DNA from: Desulfomonile tiedjei
Lineage (GTDB): Bacteria; Desulfobacterota; Desulfomonilia; Desulfomonilales; Desulfomonilaceae
Direction of reading: 5' to 3'
DNA: 64,000 nucleotides
NCBI GenBank assembly: GCA_016212925.1
Contig: JACRDF010000048.1
Location: forward strand, 186,001-250,000
Shown here: piece after piece, positions 45,273 through 52,360 of the stretch
Numbering within the stretch: position 1 is the stretch's first letter
Layout of the letters: the number at the start of each line of letters is the position of its first letter
Position numbers and translations under genes: made by a program
The notes under the pieces: generated by a model
Told to the model about the DNA's origin: nothing
Databases searched by the model: none
Seen by the model: only the letters and a program-made list of their open reading frames with translations

Positions 45273-45848
45273 CTATTGTTCCGCTGCTGCCTTGAGTAGC
45301 TCAGCGACCTCGGAGTGGCCGTTAGCGACAGCCCACATCAATGCTGTCTTTCCGGTTCCGTCTGTTGTCTCGGGGTCTGCGCCCCATTCCAGAAGCTCTT
45401 TGACGGCTTTCGTGTGGCCTTGGGCCGCAGCCAGTATGAGAGCTGTAGAGCCGTTGTAGTCAGCCGTCTCCGTTTTCGGGTCATTTTCAAGTAGGAGTTT
45501 CACGACCGCGTCGTGACCTCGATACGCGGCCCTCATAAGTGCGGTCCACCCCAGAGCGTCGACCGCGTTGGCATCAGCCCCGTACTTGAGCAGCAGGTCC
45601 GCGACCTCTACGCTTCCTTGACGACATGCTTTCATCAAGGCAGTAGCACCATATTCATCGCTGGCTTCCGTATTGGCACCGTGCTCCAGAAGCACTCTGA
45701 CTATGGGCGGGAGACACATCGCCGAAGCCCACATCAGCGGCGACCAACCAAGCGCGTCTCGGGTGTTCGAGCCGGAGCCTTTGCCGAGAAGTGCTCTCAG
45801 GGTGGTCAGGTCACATGACTTTACTGCGGCCAAAACCTCTTCTTCCAT
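45273..45848 (-). CDS. Cytosolic ankyrin-repeat protein
   Basis: 191 residues and no signal peptide. About five ankyrin repeats (DALGWSPLMWASAMCLPPIV, YGATALMKACRQGSVEVADLLLKYG split, TALMWAVANGHSEVAELL) almost fill the protein. AGGAGA lies 9 bp before ATG 45848. Third ankyrin gene of the window; unlike the other two it probably stays in the cytoplasm. Target unknown. Confidence 0.85.
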   Translation of the reverse strand: MEEEVLAAVKSCDLTTLRALLGKGSGSNTRDALGWSPLMWASAMCLPPIVRVLLEHGANTEASDEYGATALMKACRQGSVEVADLLLKYGADANAVDALGWTALMRAAYRGHDAVVKLLLENDPKTETADYNGSTALILAAAQGHTKAVKELLEWGADPETTDGTGKTALMWAVANGHSEVAELLKAAAEQ

Positions 45849-46101
45849 ACTTTGAGGTCTCCTGTGTTCTCTGCACGGGACGCGACTTATTGTCAGCCTT
45901 GCCTCGCTTGGGCATCATACCTGGGCCTGCTTTGCGGGCAAAGTAAATTTCTCGAAATTGGACGTTCTTTGCCGTAGGGGCCGCGACGCGGGACCTTGGT
46001 GGGGATGGCCGACAAGTTTGCACGGCCTCTGGACAACAGCGCTCCGGCGTCGTAAGCTAAGCTTACGGATTATTTGGACCGGCTGAATGCGGAGGTTTCA
46101 T

Positions 46102-46410
46102 ATGTGTATGGACGGCGTCTGCCAAGCAGTCATGAACGATCCCAAAATTCAGGAAATGATGTCGAATCCCATTCTGGACCTGATTCACAAGCAGGTAGTT
46201 ATGGTTCTGTATTCATTGGATGCGGGCAACCAGCTTGAGACGTACAGGGAAGTTCTGCCGGTTTATCTCTCTAAGGATTGGGCGGTTTGTTCGGACCTTC
46301 TTGACACTATTGAACGTGCAGGATTGCTGAAGCGCTCCGGAAACAGCCTGGAACTTACTTACAGCCTTCCCATCTCGGACGCGGCCGGGTCTTGCGAGTG
46401 CCACGCCTGA
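46102..46410 (+). CDS. Small hypothetical protein, winged-helix-like
   Basis: 102 residues. Short Cys-containing N-terminus (MCMDGVCQAV), then helices with KQVVMVLYSLDAGNQLETYR and SDLLDTIERAGLLKRSGNSL, which reads like a small winged-helix DNA-binding fold, and a C-terminal CECHA that could bind metal. GGAGG precedes ATG 46102. No clear family. Confidence 0.6.
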   Translation: MCMDGVCQAVMNDPKIQEMMSNPILDLIHKQVVMVLYSLDAGNQLETYREVLPVYLSKDWAVCSDLLDTIERAGLLKRSGNSLELTYSLPISDAAGSCECHA

Positions 46411-46420
46411 CAACCGGCTG

Positions 46421-47167
46421 TTAATGCGCCACGTTCGGCCCTTGGTTTGCAGGCTCTTCAAATGGAGGAGCGTCTAACTGGTCATCGCCGTTTGAAACCA
46501 CGAAGCCGTCTCGGATCCTAATAATTCGGTCGCACGCTCCACCTATTTCGTCCTCGTGGGTCACCAATACGACGGTGAATCCTTGTCCGGCGATAGCCCG
46601 CAATTGGTCCACAACCACTTCGGTATTCTTCTGATCGAGCTGCCCTGTGGGTTCATCCCCCAGGATAAGCGAGGGGTTGTTCACCAAGGCCCTTGCAATC
46701 GCAGCGCGCTGGCGTTCCCCGCCTGATAAGCGATTGGACCAGTGATCGACCCGGTGAGAAAGCCCGACGCGATCCAGAGCTTCCAGGATTTTCTTCCTGC
46801 GAACGTGCCTATTGGCTTCTGCATAGATAAGAGGCAGCTCAAGGTTCTCGAACACTGTGGAATTTGCCAGCAGATCGCAACTCTGGAAAACAAATCCAAG
46901 TTCGCTGTTGCGGAAATGCGCCTGTTCTTCGCGAGAATACGTCAGGATGTCATTGCCTTTGAAGAGATAGGCCCCGGCGGTGGGCGGCTGGAGAAGCCCC
47001 AGGACATAAAGCAGCGTGGACTTCCCGGACCCTGAAGGTCCCATTATCGCTACCATTTCCCCGCGATAGATTTTTACGTTAGTCGGTTTAAGGGCCTGAA
47101 TTACGTTTCCGCCGTCAACATAGTCCTTGGTCAAATCGCGGGTCTCTATTATCAGTTCGGTTCCCAT
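46421..47167 (-). CDS. ABC transporter ATPase, LolD/MacB type
   Basis: 248 residues. Walker A GPSGSGKST (43-51), Q-loop FVFQSCDLL, signature LSGGERQR (147-154), Walker B LILGDEPT (167-174), and H-loop VTHE. The GEMVAIMGPSGSGKSTLL and GELPLIYAE-type text is of the LolD/MacB/FtsE class that drives lipoprotein release or efflux. No permease adjoins, so it is an orphan ATPase whose partner lies elsewhere. Confidence 0.9.
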   Translation of the reverse strand: MGTELIIETRDLTKDYVDGGNVIQALKPTNVKIYRGEMVAIMGPSGSGKSTLLYVLGLLQPPTAGAYLFKGNDILTYSREEQAHFRNSELGFVFQSCDLLANSTVFENLELPLIYAEANRHVRRKKILEALDRVGLSHRVDHWSNRLSGGERQRAAIARALVNNPSLILGDEPTGQLDQKNTEVVVDQLRAIAGQGFTVVLVTHEDEIGGACDRIIRIRDGFVVSNGDDQLDAPPFEEPANQGPNVAH

Positions 47168-47295
47168 TCTTCCCCAGTATCTCCGCTATCCTTTTGTTGC
47201 CATGAGACAGTAGTATAACCCAACCTGCCGCTGATGACCACTTTTGATTGATGGAACGTGGTAATCATTCACTTATGTGCGGGAGCGTCTCCCAT
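47168..47295. other. Short intergenic region
   Basis: About 130 bp upstream of the ABC ATPase gene, before a large inverted repeat; presumably its promoter. Nothing specific recognised. Confidence 0.35.
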
Positions 47296-47511
47296 GCCCC
47301 GAAGGGGCAGCCCGACAGTAGCCACGGGCGTAAGCCCGTGGAGAATGGTCCACACAATCATTTGGATCACCGACCCTGGAGGGGTCGCCGATGAATGTGA
47401 GTTGGACTTCGGGATTGGTCGACCCCTCCAGGGTCGGTGATTCAGCGCTGTGCCAATGCTTCCGGTCCACGGGTTACACCCGTGGCTACCATTGGTACGC
47501 CCCTTCAGGGC
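47296..47511. repeat. Family D: 216-bp multi-arm inverted repeat
   Basis: Left half runs GCCCCGAAGGGGC, AGTAGCCACGGGCGTAAGCC, CACCGACCCTGGAGGGGTCG; the right half gives their inverses in reverse order: CGACCCCTCCAGGGTCGGTG, CCACGGGTTACACCCGTGGC, GCCCCTTCAGGGC. The whole forms a cruciform-like structure with smaller hairpins inside each arm. No gene. Confidence 0.75.
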
Positions 47512-47662
47512 TCAGAATCCCTTCTACCCCCGCAAGTCTGAATGGTTACGGAACGGGTGACCGCTCGGTAACGCGGATGGTTTTCTGCAACCCTTACGGT
47601 CTCACCGGGAGGCTGAACCGACACTCGGATTGGTAATCATTCAGTTACGAGGGGCGAAAGAT

Positions 47663-47740
47663 TGTCATTGCGAGCGAAGCGAAGCAATCTCAGCGCTTAA
47701 AGGCAGAGATTGCTTCGTCGCTTCACTCCTCGCAATGACA
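47663..47740. repeat. Family A palindromic element, short form
   Basis: TGTCATTGCGAG... CTCGCAATGACA ends and GAAGCAATCTC/GAGATTGCTTC arms, 78 bp, without the GC-hairpin core. Shows that the outer and core modules occur separately. Confidence 0.8.
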
Positions 47741-47829
47741 GAAAATCGACAATTCCCGCACGTAAGTGAAGGGACACTCGGATTCCAGAATTTGCCTTTC
47801 CTTTTAAGCTTTCATGTTATATTAAGCGG

Positions 47830-48054
47830 ATGTTTAGGATAACGAAACATGCAGAGGGTGATCACGGGGCTTTTGTCAAGCTCATTCAGCTTGATGGGGA
47901 TGATTTCGCGGTGGTTGTGCGTTCCCCCGCGGACGGGAAGCTGCACCATCGCTATATTGGGCCGGATCCGTCCAAGGCCGAAGAGGTGTTCAACACGGAG
48001 GTTGCCAAGCTTCCCGGCGCTCCTGATCGACAGTCGCGCGCGTCAGGAGAGTGA
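47830..48054 (+). CDS. Small hypothetical protein
   Basis: 74 residues, MFRITKHAEGDHGAFVKLIQ, with VVVRSPADGKLHHRYIG in the middle. No family, signal peptide or membrane segment recognised. The ribosome-binding site is weak (AAGCGG), so the gene call is moderate. Stands alone. Confidence 0.5.
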   Translation: MFRITKHAEGDHGAFVKLIQLDGDDFAVVVRSPADGKLHHRYIGPDPSKAEEVFNTEVAKLPGAPDRQSRASGE

Positions 48055-48391
48055 CCCCTTCGGAAGCTGTCTCAGCAATCGTTTTCAGCTCGAAATAGTG
48101 CCGCCGGGTCGGTGATGACCCTGTCCGGGTGAAGCGGATGTCACGCACCCGGGTCGCTGAGCCAAAGGAGCCCGGTGGATAACCGTGCGCTTTGGCAGCC
48201 CTCATTAGAGGTTTTGTCGCCTCACGGAACGCGCCTTCTGTTCCTTGGGAAACGATGGGGCGGCGTCTCCGTGCCGACCGGTGTGGTACGCTTGCCCGAC
48301 ACTGGATGGTTTTGAGGCGGTCTTCAACATTGGTAGTGACTTGAAATCCCTCTTTCCGTGATACGAATGCAGGCTTGGAGGAGCATTCTTT
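48055..48391. other. Intergenic region
   Basis: About 340 bp before the SNase-like gene. GC-rich with no coding character, repeat or clear promoter recognised. Confidence 0.35.
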
Positions 48392-48883
48392 ATGGCGAAA
48401 TTGCGTCTGGAAGGTGAATGGAAACTGTGGGCCGGAATCGCGGCCCTGTTCATAGTAATTGCCGTTTATCTGTATATGGCAAGCCGCCCTCCGATGGAAG
48501 GAGGGGAGTATTTGTGGAACGTCGCGAAAGTGATAGATTCCCGAAATCTCAGCCTGAAAGGTTCAGGAGAAGTTATTCAGTTCAGGCTGACCGGTTTGCT
48601 GGTTCCGCCATCTCAAGAAGAAGCGGCGAGGGAATTCCTTTCGAAGACCCTTCTGAACAACTGGGTGAGGATTAAGACCCTGCGTCAAGAACCCAAGGGT
48701 GTTAAAGAGGGCTTCGTCCTTCTGTCGGGTGACGACATAAACGCGCGCATGGTTCGACAAGGCTTGGCGCAAATTGACCGGGAGGAGAAAGACTTCGACA
48801 TTCGACCATACATCGAGCTGGAACAAGAGGCCAAAAGACAAAGGAGGGGCCTGTGGCGAGAGTCCGGCCCGGGGGTGAAATGA
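48392..48883 (+). CDS. Membrane-anchored staphylococcal-nuclease-like protein
   Basis: 163 residues. One N-terminal membrane segment (about 11-29), then an SNase-type OB-fold: AKVIDSRNLSLKGSGEVIQFRLTGL, PSQEEAAREFLSKTLL, VRIKTL and the typical C-terminal LEQEAKRQRRGLW. Some catalytic positions (second Asp/Glu and Arg pair) are not clear, so it may be a binding module rather than an active nuclease. GGAG lies 8 bp before the ATG. Ends 1 bp before purD, so cotranscribed. Confidence 0.75.
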   Translation: MAKLRLEGEWKLWAGIAALFIVIAVYLYMASRPPMEGGEYLWNVAKVIDSRNLSLKGSGEVIQFRLTGLLVPPSQEEAAREFLSKTLLNNWVRIKTLRQEPKGVKEGFVLLSGDDINARMVRQGLAQIDREEKDFDIRPYIELEQEAKRQRRGLWRESGPGVK

Positions 48884-48884
48884 A

Positions 48885-50165
48885 ATGAAAATCCTGATCG
48901 TAGGTTCGGGCGGCAGGGAACATACCCTCGCGTGGAAGATAGCACAATCGGACCTCGTTAAAGAGGTGATCGTCGCTCCCGGAAATGTCGGTATTTCAAT
49001 GGAGCCTAAATGTAGGCTGGCCAACGTGTCTGCAGAAGACGTCCCTCGGCTCCGGGACCTCGCCCTGGAAGAAAAGCCGGATCTCACTGTCGTCGGACCC
49101 GAAGCTCCGCTGGTCGCGGGTCTGGTTGACGATTTCCAGGCCGCGGGCCTGAAGGTTTTCGGCCCCACGGCCAAGGCCGCTCAGTTGGAAGGGAGCAAGG
49201 TATTCACCAAGCGGCTCCTGCAAAAGTACGCGATCCCGAGTGGCAATTTTGCGGTGTTCGACGATTTTGCAGAGGCCTCCTTGCACTTGAAAAGGATCAC
49301 CGGCCCGGTGGTCCTTAAAGCAGACGGTCTGGCAGCCGGCAAAGGAGTGTTTGTCTGCCGCGATCAAACCGAGGCCTTGCGAGCGTTGGTGACGATCATA
49401 AAAGAAAAGGCGTTCGGAGATGCAGGCAACAGGGTCCTGGTCGAGGAATGTCTTTTCGGCGAGGAGGCGTCTTTTATCGCTTTCACGGACGGCAAGACGG
49501 TCCTTCCGCTGGCAAGCTCTCAGGATCACAAACCCGTGTTCGATGACGACCGGGGACCGAACACAGGCGGCATGGGCGCTTATTCACCCGCACCTGTGGT
49601 CACACCCGAAGTCCACGACCGCATCATGGAGCAGATCATGGTTCCGGTGGTGCGGGCCCTGGAAAATGAGGATACACCCTACATGGGGTTTCTGTACGCG
49701 GGCCTGATGATCGCGGACGGCCAACCCAAGGTGCTTGAATTCAACGCCCGTATGGGGGATCCGGAAGCTCAGCCCCTGCTCTTTAGAATGAAGACCGACC
49801 CGGTTCCACTGATGATGGCGGCCCTCGAAGGAAATCTTGCAGGAATGGCCATTGAGTGGCTGCCCGAGGATGCGGTTTGTGTTGTGATGGCTTCAGGCGG
49901 CTATCCCGGCTCGTACGAAAAAGGAAAACAGATCACCGGAATTGAACAGGCCGACGCGATCCAAGGGGTGAAAGTCTTCCACGCTGGTACGGGAAAAGGC
50001 CAGAACGGTATCGTAACTAACGGCGGCCGAGTCCTGGGCGTGACCGCAGCGGCTGAAGGGATCGGCAATGCGATCGACAAAGCGTACCAAGCCGTGGAAA
50101 AAATCCATTGGGAAAACGTGCACTACCGCAAGGACATAGGTAGGAAGGCGCTGAACCGCGGGTGA
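48885..50165 (+). CDS. purD: Phosphoribosylamine-glycine ligase
   Basis: ATP-grasp enzyme that joins glycine to phosphoribosylamine in de novo purine synthesis. 426 residues, begins MKILIVGSGGREHTLAWKIA, with GPEAPLVAGLVDDF, the ATP-grasp VVLKADGLAAGKGV and DDDRGPNTGGMGAYSPAPV, and EFNARMGDPEAQ; C-terminal domain with VVMASGGYPGSYEKG and VFHAGT. Full length, all key segments present. It starts directly behind the SNase-like gene. Confidence 0.96.
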   Translation: MKILIVGSGGREHTLAWKIAQSDLVKEVIVAPGNVGISMEPKCRLANVSAEDVPRLRDLALEEKPDLTVVGPEAPLVAGLVDDFQAAGLKVFGPTAKAAQLEGSKVFTKRLLQKYAIPSGNFAVFDDFAEASLHLKRITGPVVLKADGLAAGKGVFVCRDQTEALRALVTIIKEKAFGDAGNRVLVEECLFGEEASFIAFTDGKTVLPLASSQDHKPVFDDDRGPNTGGMGAYSPAPVVTPEVHDRIMEQIMVPVVRALENEDTPYMGFLYAGLMIADGQPKVLEFNARMGDPEAQPLLFRMKTDPVPLMMAALEGNLAGMAIEWLPEDAVCVVMASGGYPGSYEKGKQITGIEQADAIQGVKVFHAGTGKGQNGIVTNGGRVLGVTAAAEGIGNAIDKAYQAVEKIHWENVHYRKDIGRKALNRG

Positions 50166-50189
50166 GAAGTCCTCGAAGCGCTAATACTC

Positions 50190-50388
50190 ATCTATACCAG
50201 TTCCCACAAATTTTGACCTTTTGTGCAGCCCGCGTTGTAGGAGAATTGGTGGGGCTCGGCGTCCCTGCCGGGCCTAACTACTTGATTTGTATCTCACAAA
50301 TGTGCCGGCACGGAGGCCGGCACCCACCAATTTCCAGGAGGCGCTTTTCGTAACGGGACATTCTTTTTGACACTTCCTATATAGGTGT
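50190..50388 (+). repeat. Family B repeat, copy 3
   Basis: TATACCAGTTCCCACAAATT then TTGACCTTTTGTGCAGCCCG, the two GC palindromes (GGCGTCCCTGCCGGGCC; GTGCCGGCACGGAGGCCGGC) and CCAATTTCCAGGAGGCGCTT; aligns with 44980-45175 over its length. Confidence 0.75.
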
Positions 50389-50416
50389 TGCCGAATTTTT
50401 TCTGCGCGCTCCAGTC

Positions 50417-50438
50417 GTAGGGCGGGCCGTGCCCGCCG
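50417..50438. repeat. GC palindrome GTAGGGCGGGC-CGTGCCCGCC
   Basis: Second copy of the sequence at 12313-12333, next to family B copy 3. Confidence 0.7.
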
Positions 50439-50511
50439 ACTGTGGTCGTTGCCAACGCCCTGGACCGTACCACGTTTTCAGAATTTTCTTTTGGCAATCA
50501 GTAGCGAGGTA

Positions 50512-50997
50512 TCAATACATATAAGGCGGGGTCGGGGGTTTTTCCAGGTCCTCCCAGTCAACGCCGAGTCTCTCCCTGAAATACGGTCCCAGACGTTTGA
50601 ACAATTGCTGCCAATGGGTTCGTCCTTCGGCCAGGCCTTCGAGAATCTCAGCCACAAGCTCCGGCAATCTTGTCAGCTCATCTTTTGGAAGGAAAGAGAC
50701 CGCTCCCAGTCTGATGGACCTATTGATGCTGTCCACCGTTACGGCATGGGCAGTGAGCATGGATGCGAACAAGCCGTGTTTCCGACATGCCTCCAGTAAT
50801 GCGAAGCCGTTAACCCCCATGATGTCAAGGATGACCAGATCAAAATTCTCGTTGTCGATATGGTGCAAAGCCGCTTGATAGTTCCCTGCCGTGGTGACCT
50901 GGCATTGGGGTAGTTGGTCTTTGATGACCTCCAGCACATCAGGCTCATCATCCACCGCCAGAATTCGTTTGCCGTCCAGTATTCCAATGTTCGCCAT
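50512..50997 (-). CDS. Single-domain response regulator
   Basis: 161 residues: receiver domain with Asp16-Asp17, phospho-acceptor Asp58 in LVILDIMGVNG, Thr in MLTAHAV and Lys in FLPKDEL; then a C-terminal extension of ~40 residues (ILEGLAEGRTHWQQLFKRLG) that is not a known output domain. Partner kinase unknown. Stands alone. Confidence 0.85.
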   Translation of the reverse strand: MANIGILDGKRILAVDDEPDVLEVIKDQLPQCQVTTAGNYQAALHHIDNENFDLVILDIMGVNGFALLEACRKHGLFASMLTAHAVTVDSINRSIRLGAVSFLPKDELTRLPELVAEILEGLAEGRTHWQQLFKRLGPYFRERLGVDWEDLEKPPTPPYMY

Positions 50998-51338
50998 CAG
51001 ATCCTCTTCCAGTCTGTGAAGTTCAGGGCTTTTCGGGACATCGTTCCGTCGCGGCTCTCATTCAGCCGACGACACAACAATTCGGCCTACTGAACTCTTC
51101 GCGTGCTTTTTGGGCCTTTAGAAGGTAAATAATCACATTGACTCTGTCAATGTCTTTCGTCACCGGAGTGCAGGCGTTTAGTGACGGGCGGGCTCAGCAA
51201 CACTCGTGGCGATGTCGAGACCGCGGGATGTGGTCGGCCGAAGGGCCATCCCGAGTCGGCATCTGACCTGATAGATCGCAATGGCCTTTTGCGATCCTGT
51301 GTGCTATAGTCCGGTCGCTACGTTGAGGGTGTTGGATA
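50998..51338. other. Intergenic region between divergent genes
   Basis: About 340 bp between the receiver gene and the exported protein at 51339. No repeat or clear promoter recognised. Confidence 0.35.
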
Positions 51339-51899
51339 ATGAGTAGATTGGGATTTGTCTTTTTCGCGATCTTGGGGTTGCTCATCGGATGGTTTGCCTT
51401 AGCTCCACACAGTGTGGACGCGCAGGATTTTCCCTATGCTGTACCGCAGGCCCCTGAATTCGATGAGAGCGGAAACGCTCTCTCCTCAAGTGAGGTAGAA
51501 ACAGGGACTCCGCCTCGAAAGAAACGCTCCCGCGCCCGCCAAGACCAAATGCCCCAAGAATATGGGAGCGACTACCGCACAGTACGACCTTACGTGCCTC
51601 AGGACGCGCCGCCGGCTATGCAGCAGCCCGCCGGACCCAGGGCTTCGCGTGGCCCGGGCTATCCGGGACCGTCGAGCGCTCCTCCGCCCATGGCAGCGGT
51701 TCCCCCTGCCGGGCCGGTGCAAGACCGCCCCGACTGTTCTCAGTACCCGATGGTGATCGCGCGTTCCCGGTCCGAACCCGAGATGCAAATGGCCGCTCGA
51801 CAATACCTCACGTGCCTGCTGAAGAATGGTTGGAATATGGAGCAGGCTAAGAGCCAGGTAATATCCACAATAGAAAGCACATATAAACTGGCCCGCTGA
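51339..51899 (+). CDS. Exported Pro-rich hypothetical protein
   Basis: 186 residues: signal peptide (about 1-29, LLIGWFALAPHSVDAQD), then a long low-complexity part rich in Pro, Gly, Ala and Arg (RGPGYPGPSSAPPPMAAVPP), and a C-terminal ~50-residue folded part with two Cys (DCSQYP, YLTCLLK) that could form a disulfide. Periplasmic or surface-located; function unknown. Confidence 0.7.
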   Translation: MSRLGFVFFAILGLLIGWFALAPHSVDAQDFPYAVPQAPEFDESGNALSSSEVETGTPPRKKRSRARQDQMPQEYGSDYRTVRPYVPQDAPPAMQQPAGPRASRGPGYPGPSSAPPPMAAVPPAGPVQDRPDCSQYPMVIARSRSEPEMQMAARQYLTCLLKNGWNMEQAKSQVISTIESTYKLAR

Positions 51900-51914
51900 T
51901 TATCGTCCGCCGGC

Positions 51915-52208
51915 CTAATCACTCGCGCCGCAGCATCGCTTATATTTCAGCCCGGAACCGCATGGGCATGGCGCATTCAAGGCAGGGGCCGCCTTGCTTG
52001 GTTTAGGCTCAGTACTCTTTCGTTTATGAGCCATCCGGAGATATCGCGCCAGCAGGTAACCCGTAACACCTACCAGGACCGCCCAGACCAGGATCAGCCC
52101 GATACTTTCTCTTTGGTCGAAGCCTCCGAATTTTAGGAGCATTGCAAGCCCAATTGTCCATATGACTATCCAGACGACACCGTACCACGGACTCTTGATC
52201 TTTTTCAT
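51915..52208 (-). CDS. Small membrane protein with SEC-C zinc motif
   Basis: 97 residues: two hydrophobic segments (about 7-28 and 38-60), a basic stretch, and a C-terminal SEC-C motif APCPCGSGLKYKRCCG, a zinc-binding Cys arrangement as in SecA. It might tether a zinc-binding tail to the membrane. The start is uncertain: ATG 52208 or a TTG at 52235 upstream. Convergent with the exported protein gene at 51339. Confidence 0.7.
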   Translation of the reverse strand: MKKIKSPWYGVVWIVIWTIGLAMLLKFGGFDQRESIGLILVWAVLVGVTGYLLARYLRMAHKRKSTEPKPSKAAPALNAPCPCGSGLKYKRCCGASD

Positions 52209-52360
52209 ATATGGATTTCTACCTCGGGATTTCAATTAGCCGGGTGTTAGGACTATAACAGGGCAGAGGGTCCGGCTGCAATATGGGTAGTTGTTCAGCG
52301 ATTGCGTTTAATGTTATTCTCGGGCGTCGCCCACCGTTTGCATAAAGGAAGGATGCGTTT

